Below are positions 19,052 to 27,186 of a stretch of DNA of 36,928 nucleotides, in pieces. The translations under genes and the position numbers were made by a program. Positions within the stretch are counted from its first letter, which is position 1. Each line of letters starts with the position of its first letter. The DNA comes from Iodobacter sp. (GTDB lineage: Bacteria > Pseudomonadota > Gammaproteobacteria > Burkholderiales > Chitinibacteraceae), in NCBI RefSeq assembly GCF_025352645.1, contig NZ_JANXSO010000081.1, positions 1 to 36,928 on the forward strand, read 5' to 3'. The notes beneath the pieces were generated by a model, which saw nothing but the letters and a program-made list of their open reading frames with translations, was not told the origin of the DNA and did not search any database.

Positions 19052-19669
19052 ATGCTTAGCTTTTCTACGATGCTTATTTTTTCAGCTGCCGCTCTGGCGC
19101 TGACTGCTACGCCCGGCCCAGATATGTTGCTGATAGCCTCTTCTAGCGTTAGCCAAGGCAAAAGGGCGGGCTTTGCCACACTAGCGGGCATTATGGTGGG
19201 CACTTACTGCCACGCACTGGCGGCAGCTTTGGGCCTGTCACAACTCTTGTTACGCCTTCCCTTTGCTTTTGATTTACTGCGCCTTGCCGGTGCAGCTTAT
19301 CTGCTTTATTTAGCATCGAAAACATTTCGCTCTAAGGCTACTGCCTTCTCTCCCAATGCCGCTATGTCAAAAATATCGGCCAAGCAGGCTTTGCTGCGCG
19401 GGCTGCTGACCAATCTGTTTAATCCCAAAATGATGCTGTTTGTATTGGCCCTGTTTCCGCAGTTTGTAAAACCTGAAGCAGGGGCGGTGGCGGTGCAGAT
19501 CATGCTGCTGGCGACTGTATTAAACCTGATTGGATTAATGGTGAATGGTGTGGTGATTTTTGCTGCGGGTAAATTAAGCACCTTGCGATCCAATCGCCCA
19601 TCCCCTTGGCCGCAATATCTGTTATCGCTGGTGTTTGCTGGGCTGGCGGCACGGTTGATGATGCTGTAA
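19052..19669 (+). CDS. LysE/RhtB family amino-acid exporter
   Basis: Inner-membrane protein of 205 residues with six hydrophobic segments. The opening FSAAALALTATPGPDMLLIASSSVSQGKRAGFATLAGIMVG carries the hallmark TPGPD motif and the G-x(3)-G-x(3)-G of the first helix. The central GLLTNLFNPKMMLFVLALFPQF is also diagnostic. Family members export amino acids or related metabolites by proton exchange; the substrate is not readable. The ATG is preceded by AGGGG. Monocistronic by position. An 18-base palindrome begins within its stop codon. Confidence 0.92.
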   Translation: MLSFSTMLIFSAAALALTATPGPDMLLIASSSVSQGKRAGFATLAGIMVGTYCHALAAALGLSQLLLRLPFAFDLLRLAGAAYLLYLASKTFRSKATAFSPNAAMSKISAKQALLRGLLTNLFNPKMMLFVLALFPQFVKPEAGAVAVQIMLLATVLNLIGLMVNGVVIFAAGKLSTLRSNRPSPWPQYLLSLVFAGLAARLMML

Positions 19670-19686
19670 ATGTGCGATCGCACATT
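19669..19686. other. 18-base perfect palindrome at the exporter stop codon
   Basis: AATGTGCGATCGCACATT is fully self-complementary and starts at the last base of the exporter stop codon. It has no loop or T tract, so it is a poor terminator and better suits a dimeric protein-binding site or a recombination/methylation site (central GCGATCGC). Confidence 0.6.
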
Positions 19687-19760
19687 GCATATTTTTGAGC
19701 GGTGGCCTGATGGATAAATGTTCCTGATTATCTCTCTTGCTCAATCTCATTATAAATATC

Positions 19761-19820
19761 GTAGGGCGGGTGAAACCCGCGTATTTCTTCAGTATGGCTC
19801 TCGAGTTTCACCCGCCCTAC
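19761..19820. repeat. Inverted REP pair (16-base arms)
   Basis: GTAGGGCGGGTGAAAC at 19761-19776 is exactly complementary to 19805-19820, with a 28-base spacer. The pair looks like a bacterial interspersed mosaic element of two head-to-head REPs. The arms end in GTAGGG/CCCTAC, as do REPs near the transposase at 31217. Confidence 0.75.
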
Positions 19821-19872
19821 ACATTTAAAAACCAAGTCCAATACTCAAGAAACCCATCTGCGCAGAGTCCAT

Positions 19873-19897
19873 TGAGCAAGAGACATAATCAGGTAAA
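19873..19897 (+). repeat. 25-base dispersed repeat, copy 2
   Basis: Exact same-strand match to 118-142. Just upstream, AAACCCATCTG is also shared with the start of the palindromic element at 32777. Confidence 0.7.
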
Positions 19898-19910
19898 TGT
19901 TTAGCTTTGC

Positions 19911-19931
19911 GTGGGCACAAAAGCGTGCCCA
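19911..19931. repeat. REP-like hairpin
   Basis: TGGGCAC and GTGCCCA arms flank AAAAGC. The same TGGGCAC core is used in the hairpins around the transposase at 31217. Confidence 0.6.
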
Positions 19932-19963
19932 GTTATAGCTCGTGGCGATGAGCTGATGGTTTT

Positions 19964-19997
19964 GTAGGGTGGGCAAGGCGCTTTATCTTGCCCACGC
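19964..19997. repeat. REP-like hairpin
   Basis: GTAGGGTGGGCAAG followed by CTTGCCCACG forms an eight-base stem with a nine-base loop. It is the same GTAGGG-TGGGC family as the neighbouring elements. Confidence 0.6.
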
Positions 19998-20208
19998 GGG
20001 TTGTTACCAAAAGGCTGGCAGAATGCGCGGGCTAGGGGGCTTCGAAGTAAATAAGGCTGAAGACGTGATGTATTTTTCTTTGCTTAAAGGCAAGCATGTC
20101 GCTTTTGCACTCAGCCTATTGCGCTATCTGGCGTAATTTATCAGACAGCCTGTAGTATAGAGCGGCGCCACTTGCATGGGCGGTGGCTTTAGCTTAAGGG
20201 AGAATACA

Positions 20209-21162
20209 ATGAATCAGTTGCAAAAATTGCTGCTCGGTATCTGTGTTTTGGGCACTTTGCAGGCAGAAGCCGCTGCACCCATGGTTAAAACTTCGGCACC
20301 AGGGTTTTATCGGGTGATGTTGGGGGAGTTTGAAATTACTGCGCTTTCAGATGGCACGGTGGCTTTGCCGGTAAACACCTTGCTCACCAAAATCAGCAAG
20401 GGCAAGATCGATAAGGAGCTGGCAAAGTCTTATTTAAGCAGCCCGCTAGAAACATCGGTGAATGCCTATTTAATTAATACTGGCGAAAAACTGGTGCTGG
20501 TGGATACGGGGGCGGCAGGTTTATTTGGCCCGACCTTAGGGCATTTTATGGAAAACTTAAAAGCCGCAGGTTATCAGCCAGAGCAGATCGATGAAATTTA
20601 TATCACCCATTTGCACGGCGATCATATGGGTGGGTTGATGGTGGGCGAGCAGCTGGCTTTTCCTAATGCTGTATTGCGTGTGGATCAGCGTGATATTGAT
20701 TTTTGGCTAAGCCAAGCCAATATGGACGCGGCCCCTGAAGCGATGAAAGGTTTTTTTAAAGGTGCGGTGGTGTCAATTGGCCCTTGGGTTAAGGCGGGTA
20801 AGCTAAAGACATTTGATGGCAATACGGATTTAATCCCTGGTGTTAAGTCGGTCTCCACCTATGGGCATACTCCAGGGCATAGCATTTATATGGTAGAAAG
20901 CCGTGGGCAAAAGCTGGCGCTTTGGGGCGATTTAATGCACGTTGCCGCGGTGCAATTTGCGATGCCTGAGGTGACGATTCGGTATGATACGGATAGCAAG
21001 TCCGCCGCTAAGCAGCGCCAGCAAGCCTACGCCGATGCAGCAAAACAAGGCTATTTGATTGGCTCCGCTCATTTATCCTTCCCAGGGCTTGGGTATTTAC
21101 GTAAGGTAGGCAAGGGCTATAGCTGGCTGCCAGTGAATTACTCGCCCATGTACGGTAAGTAA
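20209..21162 (+). CDS. Exported metallo-beta-lactamase-fold hydrolase
   Basis: Protein of 317 residues with an N-terminal signal peptide (LLLGICVLGTLQAEAAA). The metal-binding motif HLHGDHMGG (HxHxDH) is followed by a later His in TYGHTPGHS, an Asp in LWGDLMH and a late SAHLSFPGLG, so both zinc sites look complete. The layout resembles periplasmic MBL-fold proteins related to lactonases and methyl-parathion-hydrolase-like enzymes; the substrate is unknown. The start at 20209 has AAGGGAGA upstream and gives a proper signal peptide; an upstream ATG at 20176 adds 11 residues that spoil it. No operon partner. Confidence 0.88.
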   Translation: MNQLQKLLLGICVLGTLQAEAAAPMVKTSAPGFYRVMLGEFEITALSDGTVALPVNTLLTKISKGKIDKELAKSYLSSPLETSVNAYLINTGEKLVLVDTGAAGLFGPTLGHFMENLKAAGYQPEQIDEIYITHLHGDHMGGLMVGEQLAFPNAVLRVDQRDIDFWLSQANMDAAPEAMKGFFKGAVVSIGPWVKAGKLKTFDGNTDLIPGVKSVSTYGHTPGHSIYMVESRGQKLALWGDLMHVAAVQFAMPEVTIRYDTDSKSAAKQRQQAYADAAKQGYLIGSAHLSFPGLGYLRKVGKGYSWLPVNYSPMYGK

Positions 21163-21292
21163 GCGATGTGAGTAAGAATAAGCCCGCCATCTTTTTGCCT
21201 TAGCATAAAAGCAGCGGGTTTTTGCCCAGTCAGTTGGCCGCAACACATGGTGATTTTTGTATCTAAGCTCTCTTTTTCGGACTTATCTGTAA

Positions 21293-22099
21293 ATGAAATA
21301 TCTGGTCATTGGTCACCCTATTGCGCATAGCAAATCCCCACAAATTCATCAGGCTTTTGCTGCTCAATTTAATTTGCTCGATTTTAGCTATGAGCGCTGT
21401 TTGGCTCCTTTAGATGGCTTTGCTGGGCTGGTGGCGCAGTTTGCAGAGGCAGGTGGTGCTGGGGCGAATATCACCGTACCGTTTAAGGAAGAAGCCTTTC
21501 GGCTGTGTACAAAGCTCACCGAGCGTGCCGCTGCTGCAGGCGCGGTGAATACCATCAAGTGTGTGGATGGCGTGCTGCTTGGCGACAATACCGATGGCGC
21601 GGGCTTGGTGGCAGATCTATTGCGGCATACCGGCTTAGCAGGCAAACGCGTTTTGCTATTGGGGGCTGGGGGGGCGGCGTGTGGTGTGCTGCTGCCTTTA
21701 TTGGAGCAAATGCCGCAAAGCTTAACCATTGCCAATCGCTCTGTGGCGCGGGCGATGAGCCTTGCTGAAAAGTTTAGCGGCAATATAAAAATAATCGCGC
21801 AGGCTTTTGACACTTTAGAGGGCGAATTTGATGTGATTATCAATGCCACTTCGGCAAGCTTATCTGGTGAGGCGCTGCCCTTAGCTGGCAGCATCTTTGC
21901 TAAGGATTGTGTGGCTTACGACATGATGTATGGCAAAGGTGAAACGCCGTTTATGGAGCAGGCCCGCTTAGCTGGAGCCTCACAATGTATCGATGGTTTA
22001 GGCATGCTACTGGGGCAGGCGGCTGAGGCATTTTATGTATGGACCGGTTTACGTGCGGATATCGTGCCCGTATTGGCGGCAATGCGGGCGGCTTTGTAA
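21293..22099 (+). CDS. aroE: Shikimate dehydrogenase
   Basis: AroE of 268 residues, NADPH-dependent reduction of 3-dehydroshikimate to shikimate. Visible are the substrate site [11 protein letters not shown], the catalytic Lys65 in [18 protein letters not shown] with the second catalytic Asp, the nucleotide loop [16 protein letters not shown] for NADP phosphate, and the end [18 protein letters not shown]. Normal length and complete. The ribosome-binding site is weak. Its stop overlaps the mtgA start (TAATG), so the two are coupled. Confidence 0.97.
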   Translation: MKYLVIGHPIAHSKSPQIHQAFAAQFNLLDFSYERCLAPLDGFAGLVAQFAEAGGAGANITVPFKEEAFRLCTKLTERAAAAGAVNTIKCVDGVLLGDNTDGAGLVADLLRHTGLAGKRVLLLGAGGAACGVLLPLLEQMPQSLTIANRSVARAMSLAEKFSGNIKIIAQAFDTLEGEFDVIINATSASLSGEALPLAGSIFAKDCVAYDMMYGKGETPFMEQARLAGASQCIDGLGMLLGQAAEAFYVWTGLRADIVPVLAAMRAAL

Positions 22100-22800
22100 T
22101 GGCAAAGCGATCAGTCGCTGGCTGGCTAGGCCGTGTGATATTGGGCGTGCTGGCGCTATTTTTGCTCTGGAATCTGTGGATTGTTGGTCATGTGTTGATG
22201 TGGAAATGGGTTAATCCATCGGCTACTTCTTTTATGAGCGAGCAGTTGGGGCAATTGCAGCAAAATAACCCAGATGCAGAGTTGCGGCATACATGGGTGC
22301 CCTATGCGCAGATCTCCCCAAATCTTAAACGTGCCTTAGTAGCGAGTGAAGACGCCAAGTTTTTAGATCATGAAGGTTTTGATTGGGAAGGAATTCAGGT
22401 GGCCTGGGAGAAAAACCTAAAGAAAGGCCGTATTGTGGCGGGAGGCTCGACCATTAGCCAGCAGCTGGCAAAAAACCTATTTTTATCGAGTGCCCGCAAT
22501 CCGCTACGCAAAGTAGAGGAAGCCATTATCACCGTGATGCTAGAGGCCATTTTAGATAAGCGGCGTATTTTTGAAATCTATTTAAATGTGATTGAGTGGG
22601 GCAATGGCGTTTTTGGCGCGGAGGCAGCGGCGCGTTATTACTATAAAACCAGTGCCGCCCATTTAGGTGCAAGTCAGAGTGCTAAATTGGCCTCGATGGT
22701 AACCAATCCGCGTTATTTCGATAAAAATCGTAATGATCGTAAGCTTCTACGTAAAAGTAGCATCGTTTTACGCCGCATGCCCTATGCAGATGTTCCCTAG
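22099..22800 (+). CDS. mtgA: Monofunctional biosynthetic peptidoglycan transglycosylase
   Basis: MtgA of 233 residues, one N-terminal membrane helix (VILGVLALFLLWNLWIVGHVLM) and a periplasmic glycosyltransferase-51 domain. It polymerises lipid II into glycan chains. The catalytic Glu lies in ASEDAKFLDHEGFDW. Other motifs are GGSTISQQLAKNLFLS, RKVEEAIITVMLEAILDKRRIFEIYLNVIEWG and GAEAAARYYY. The start is the ATG overlapping the aroE stop. A longer frame from 22039 lies inside aroE and is rejected. aroE-mtgA is a common betaproteobacterial pair. Confidence 0.97.
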   Translation: MAKRSVAGWLGRVILGVLALFLLWNLWIVGHVLMWKWVNPSATSFMSEQLGQLQQNNPDAELRHTWVPYAQISPNLKRALVASEDAKFLDHEGFDWEGIQVAWEKNLKKGRIVAGGSTISQQLAKNLFLSSARNPLRKVEEAIITVMLEAILDKRRIFEIYLNVIEWGNGVFGAEAAARYYYKTSAAHLGASQSAKLASMVTNPRYFDKNRNDRKLLRKSSIVLRRMPYADVP

Positions 22801-23098
22801 GCTTTATTACCCTTAGCTTGCAGCTGAAAATCAAGAAGCGTTAGCGGCTAATGATTACTAGCTTATCTCATTGTTTTATAAAATTTATATTTGATAATTT
22901 ACTTTGAGCTGTGGGTTTTGAGGCTGGCTTAAATAAAAAATATCCGTTGTTTTACTTACATTTATTTTAGATGTTATTATTTTGCAGTGTGTTTAGCTGA
23001 CGTTTATATGTTATTAGTAGTCAGTTTAAGGTCAAATGGCTTGAGTAAGTGAGTTAAACAGAATACTCTGCATCAATCCTCCCTAATGACCTATCTCT
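22801..23098. other. AT-rich intergenic region ahead of the TPR cluster
   Basis: This 298-base gene-free stretch is AT-rich from about 22850 to 23000. It probably contains the promoter of the first TPR gene, but no box pair stands out. I see no hairpin with a T tract after mtgA. Confidence 0.4.
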
Positions 23099-24130
23099 AT
23101 GGCACAACATGCTGAAATTAATAGCTTAATTGCTGAATGTGATCGCCTTGTTTATCTTGATCCCAGCCTAAGCCTGCAATACGCAGAAGAGGCTTATGCC
23201 TTGTTGGCAGGCTGTGACACCCCACTTCTTGTGCGAGTCACGCTTGCATACTCACGCTCTCTCGTTGCGTTTGGCCGATTAGAAGAATCTCTTGCTTGCT
23301 TGCTTAAAGCGCTCACGCAGGCCGAGGTGGAGAATCAACGATCCGTGCAAGAGGGCTTACTACAAGAGCTGGCCCTAAGCTATTACAGCATGGGCCAATA
23401 TGAAGAGGCGGCGGAGTATTGGGCGGATTGCATTAATAGTACTGAGTTTTCTGCCGCAACAAAACTCAATGGGCATATTGGAATTGGCATGATTTATTTT
23501 GCCTATGGTCAGATTGATCAAGCTTTAGCCCAGCATAAAATGGCAATTTCCTTATTAAATAATCAAATGCCCGCAATCAGCCATGCTCGGGCTTGGATAA
23601 ATTTGGCGGCGAGTTATTTTAAATTAAAGCAATGGCATGAAAGCCAGCATGCTTTAGTGATGGCCTATCCTTTTGCCCAAGGTGCTAATCATCAAGAATT
23701 TGTTGCTGAGATTTATCTATATATGGCGCAGATTGCCTTAGAAACAAATAACTTGGATGCAGCAAGGCATAAGCTGGCACAGGCTAAGCGCTGCTGTAAG
23801 GTTTGGGCATGGGGAGAAATACAGCAGCAGCTATTGCATGGGCGTATTTTTTTAGCCACAAGCCGTTTGGATGACGCAATTTATTATTTTAAACAAGCGC
23901 TGAAAAACGCCAATGAGATGGGGGCTAGTAAGCATATATTAAAGGCTTATCATTTGCTTTCGATGGCTTACCAGCGTGCGGGAGATAAGGAAAACGCAGA
24001 GAATGCCTATGGTTGCTATCAAGCTGCCTGCGTGCGAGGTGACATCTCTAGTCAAACAGAATGCTTACAAAAAATAAATAAATTACTGACATTTAAAAAG
24101 GATTGTTTGGAAATGCTGCACTGTGCATAG
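23099..24130 (+). CDS. TPR-repeat protein, first of three paralogues
   Basis: Soluble protein of 343 residues made of tetratricopeptide-like helices, with no signal peptide. Repeat-like segments include ALSYYSMGQYEEAAEYWADCI, GHIGIGMIYFAYGQIDQALAQHKMAI and ARAWINLAASYFKLKQWHESQHAL. It aligns by eye along most of its length with the next two genes. It has no output domain; the sequence ends shortly after the last helix pair. The start ATG lacks a clear ribosome-binding site. Probably a protein-interaction scaffold or sensor for the GGDEF paralogue downstream (inference). Confidence 0.82.
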   Translation: MAQHAEINSLIAECDRLVYLDPSLSLQYAEEAYALLAGCDTPLLVRVTLAYSRSLVAFGRLEESLACLLKALTQAEVENQRSVQEGLLQELALSYYSMGQYEEAAEYWADCINSTEFSAATKLNGHIGIGMIYFAYGQIDQALAQHKMAISLLNNQMPAISHARAWINLAASYFKLKQWHESQHALVMAYPFAQGANHQEFVAEIYLYMAQIALETNNLDAARHKLAQAKRCCKVWAWGEIQQQLLHGRIFLATSRLDDAIYYFKQALKNANEMGASKHILKAYHLLSMAYQRAGDKENAENAYGCYQAACVRGDISSQTECLQKINKLLTFKKDCLEMLHCA

Positions 24131-24191
24131 ATTGTCATACCTACAAGTGTTAAGATGGGCATTGTAAACTAAATGTCAATTTGGTGTCATA

Positions 24192-25208
24192 ATGCTTGCG
24201 TCCCCTGTTGATCAGCTCCTTCAGCGAGCTAAGCAATTAATTTCTTCCCGCAGCGTTGATTCTCTGGGGTTTGCGACGCAAGCGTGTGACTTGGCGGTAG
24301 AGCTTGGTTGTCGTCTAAGTGAGGCCGCAGCCCTAACCGTTTATTCCAGCGTATTGCAGCTTTTTGGCCGACATCGTGAAGCAATCAAGATCTTAGATAA
24401 GGTTTTAGATATTGCAGAAACCGATGAGCTGGGCGTTTGGCGCGGGGAAGCCTTACAATTAATGGGAAGGCATACTTACACGTTGGGTGAGTATGAAAGC
24501 GCTGCGAAATATTGGTGCCGCTGCTTAGAGCTCTCTACGCAAGCCATAGAAACCACCCAGCGTTTATGCGCCCATATTGGCTTGGGGCAGCTTTATTATG
24601 CTCATGAGCAATTTGAAGTCGCGCTTATTCATCATAAAATGGCGCAGGATTTAGCCAAAAAAGAGCATGATGCTAATTATCAAAGTATCTGTCTCATTAA
24701 TATCGCAGTTGATCTTTACCGTTTAAATCGCCTAGATGATGCAATGTCAATTGCAAGACAAGCGCTGCCTTTGGTACGCGCCGAGGGTAATTATGAGCTA
24801 GAGGCCGAAGTTTATAGTGTGTTTGGCTTAATTCGATTAGAGCGTGGCGATATAGAGCGCGCTAGAATGAATTTTCTGGTAGCTTTAAAAATTAATCGCC
24901 TACATATTAATACTTGGAATGAAGCGGCTAATTTACTGGCTTTAGGGCGCTGCTCTTTAGCAGGGGGTGAATATGAAGCCGCGCTGGATGAATTACACCG
25001 CGCATTTACGGTAGCGGATGTCATGGAATCACAAAAATTATTAGCTGATATCCACGAAATATTTTCGCTCGTTTATCAAAAAATGAATTTTCCAGATTTA
25101 CAAGAGCAGCATGAATTGGCACATAAAAAATTACGCGTGGTACTTTTAGAGCAATCCGCATCTGCACAGCTGCGCTCTATGGAGCTTGCATTATTAGTGC
25201 CTGGCTAA
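24192..25208 (+). CDS. TPR-repeat protein, second of three paralogues
   Basis: Protein of 338 residues, all-helical TPR type, without signal peptide or output domain. Parallel segments to its neighbours are HTYTLGEYESAAKYWCRCLEL and AHIGLGQLYYAHEQFEVALIHHKMAQDL, followed by INIAVDLYRLNRLDDAMSIARQAL. It lies 61 bases after the first paralogue and 118 before the third, all on the same strand, so an operon or local duplication is likely. The short upstream gap repeats ATGTCA-like motifs but no firm signal. Confidence 0.82.
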   Translation: MLASPVDQLLQRAKQLISSRSVDSLGFATQACDLAVELGCRLSEAAALTVYSSVLQLFGRHREAIKILDKVLDIAETDELGVWRGEALQLMGRHTYTLGEYESAAKYWCRCLELSTQAIETTQRLCAHIGLGQLYYAHEQFEVALIHHKMAQDLAKKEHDANYQSICLINIAVDLYRLNRLDDAMSIARQALPLVRAEGNYELEAEVYSVFGLIRLERGDIERARMNFLVALKINRLHINTWNEAANLLALGRCSLAGGEYEAALDELHRAFTVADVMESQKLLADIHEIFSLVYQKMNFPDLQEQHELAHKKLRVVLLEQSASAQLRSMELALLVPG

Positions 25209-25326
25209 GCATGAGTATTCAATAAGAAAGATAGCCGTGGTTTTATTTAATACGATTTACCTTGATCTAATGGATTAGTATGTCCTAATTTGATGGTAGA
25301 TTAATGTTAAGAGTAAAAGCGCTAGC

Positions 25327-26901
25327 ATGCCTATTCATAATGCCATTGACGAAATAAATATCCGCGCCCGCCAGATGAGCTTGGTGAGCAAACAGGATGC
25401 GCTTCAGTTGGCAGAAACTGCGTGCCAGCTTGCCACTCAGGCCAAATATAATTTGGGCTATGCCCAAGGATTGCTTAATCACGCTTTAGCCTTGGCACAA
25501 AGCCCCTCGTTTGATGAAAGCATGGCTTTAATGCGGCATAGCTTATTGCTGGGTGAAGAGCATTCTTTCCGTGAGCATGTAGTGGATTGCTTGCAAGAAA
25601 TTGCCGGTGCTTATTATGCACAATGCCAATATGATTTATCCTTACAGTATTGGTCTTATTGCTTGGATGTCTCCTTAAATATCGCTAATAATGAAGCATA
25701 TATTCAAGCTCATATTGGCATAGGTCAAATTTACTTTTCCCATGATGATTTTCCAAGCGCATTAGAGCACTATCAGCAAGCGGCTGACTATTTACCGAAA
25801 ATTAATAATGATAAATTAACGGCCTCTTTATTGATTAATCTAGGCGGTGTGTATTTGCCGCTTATGCAATATGATAAAGCTTTATTATCTTTAAAAAATG
25901 GCTTGCGGCATGCTAAAACAGTGGATCATCTTGAGTATGTTTCAGAGTCTTTATGTTTGATTGGTCAGGTTGAATGGGCATTGGGGAAAAAAAATTCAGC
26001 ATATAGTAATTTGCAAATGGCACTTAAGCTTAATCAAAAGTTAAATCATCAATGGGGTATTGCAGTTAATTTATTAGCTTTAGGGCGGATGAGCTTAGAG
26101 AAGGGGGATGATAAATTAGCTTTGAAATATTTATCCTTTGGTTTATCTAACGCTACGCAAAGAAATGCCGTCAATTTGGTATTGCAATTTGAGCAATTGT
26201 TGGCGGAATTAGCGGAGCGGCGTGGCGATTACAAAGTGGCATTTATGCATTTAAAACGCTTTAGCTTGGGGCTACAAACGTTTAAAAATCAGCTTTCCCC
26301 TCATAAATTGCATGCAATGAAAATGCAATTAGAAATGGAAAACGCGCGCTTAGAAAACGACGATTTACGCCGCCAGCGGGCAAGTCAGCATCGGGAAATC
26401 CAGCGGGTAGAGCGGCTGGCCAGTTACGATGGCTTAACGGGCATTTTAAACCGCCGTGGTTTAGAAGAGCAGGGTTGTGAGCTGTTTTTGCGCCAGTCAC
26501 AAAGCCAGAAGTCATTGTCTGTTTTAATGATTGATGTAGATCACTTTAAGCGGGTAAATGATCGTTGCGGGCATCCAGTGGGGGATAAAGTATTGCGGCA
26601 GATTGCGGCTTTACTTAAATCTGGCTGTCGGCAAGATGACTTGGTAGGGCGCTATGGGGGCGAAGAGTTTGTGGTGCTCTTACCTAACCATGAAGGCGTG
26701 GCTGCCATCGAAGTGGGGGAGCGGCTGCGTAGCTTGGTGGATGCTTGGATTTGGTCGAGGATACATCCAGAGCTAAATATCACCATTAGCGTGGGCATTG
26801 CCAGTATTGTGGATGATGCTTCATTAGAAGCTTTGCTTAATCGCTCTGATCAATGCCTTTACCAAGCCAAGCAACAGGGGCGCAATCGGGTGGTGGTTTA
26901 A
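25327..26901 (+). CDS. TPR-GGDEF diguanylate cyclase
   Basis: Protein of 524 residues. Residues 1-335 are TPR repeats paralogous to the two preceding proteins (YYAQCQYDLSLQYWSYCLDV, AHIGIGQIYFSHDDFPSALEHY). A coiled coil at about 335-365 (MKMQLEMENARLENDDLRRQR) leads into a GGDEF domain with LTGILNRRGLEEQ, MIDVDHFKRVND, and the active site RYGGEEF at 442-448. An RxxD (RQDD) sits five residues before the GGEEF, the usual place of the product-inhibition I-site. It should make cyclic di-GMP and be inhibited by it. No membrane segment, so cytoplasmic input through the TPR part. Active-site residues are intact. Confidence 0.92.
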   Translation: MPIHNAIDEINIRARQMSLVSKQDALQLAETACQLATQAKYNLGYAQGLLNHALALAQSPSFDESMALMRHSLLLGEEHSFREHVVDCLQEIAGAYYAQCQYDLSLQYWSYCLDVSLNIANNEAYIQAHIGIGQIYFSHDDFPSALEHYQQAADYLPKINNDKLTASLLINLGGVYLPLMQYDKALLSLKNGLRHAKTVDHLEYVSESLCLIGQVEWALGKKNSAYSNLQMALKLNQKLNHQWGIAVNLLALGRMSLEKGDDKLALKYLSFGLSNATQRNAVNLVLQFEQLLAELAERRGDYKVAFMHLKRFSLGLQTFKNQLSPHKLHAMKMQLEMENARLENDDLRRQRASQHREIQRVERLASYDGLTGILNRRGLEEQGCELFLRQSQSQKSLSVLMIDVDHFKRVNDRCGHPVGDKVLRQIAALLKSGCRQDDLVGRYGGEEFVVLLPNHEGVAAIEVGERLRSLVDAWIWSRIHPELNITISVGIASIVDDASLEALLNRSDQCLYQAKQQGRNRVVV

Positions 26902-27186
26902 GCTCTGCTCTGGCTATTTTGGGGCTAGCTTTGAGCCGTTTATCTACGTTGTATTTTTCCTTAATATTCTTAAATCTAGATCTTATATAGGCAATGGCGC
27001 TAGAAATAGTTCGTTTTGTTGCATTACGGCTATTTTTTTACATTGGTGTATATCGCGGCTAAGCCATTAAAAACGGGTGTTTAAGGGGGGCTAGCGTATG
27101 TCCCCAAAAAAAATGGGGCTATAACAATGGGGGTTTTCCGATAAAATCAATCCTCCCATGATCCCGCAAGCCCTAAGAGTCCCGCC
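26902..27186. other. Intergenic region before the giant oxidoreductase
   Basis: A 285-base stretch, AT-rich up to about 27060 and then with runs of G and A. No gene, hairpin terminator or clear promoter is identified. Confidence 0.35.

Larger units (their letters stand above)
19687..20208. other. Gene-free REP-rich intergenic region
   Basis: No coding sequence is supported. The stretch holds a 16-base inverted repeat pair, a copy of the 25-base dispersed repeat, two REP-like hairpins and finally the ribosome-binding site of the metallo-hydrolase gene (AAGGGAGA at 20196-20203). Confidence 0.6.

Noticed and set aside
22039-22098. Upstream start of mtgA inside aroE
   Set aside because: The TAATG junction and correct membrane-helix placement support 22099.
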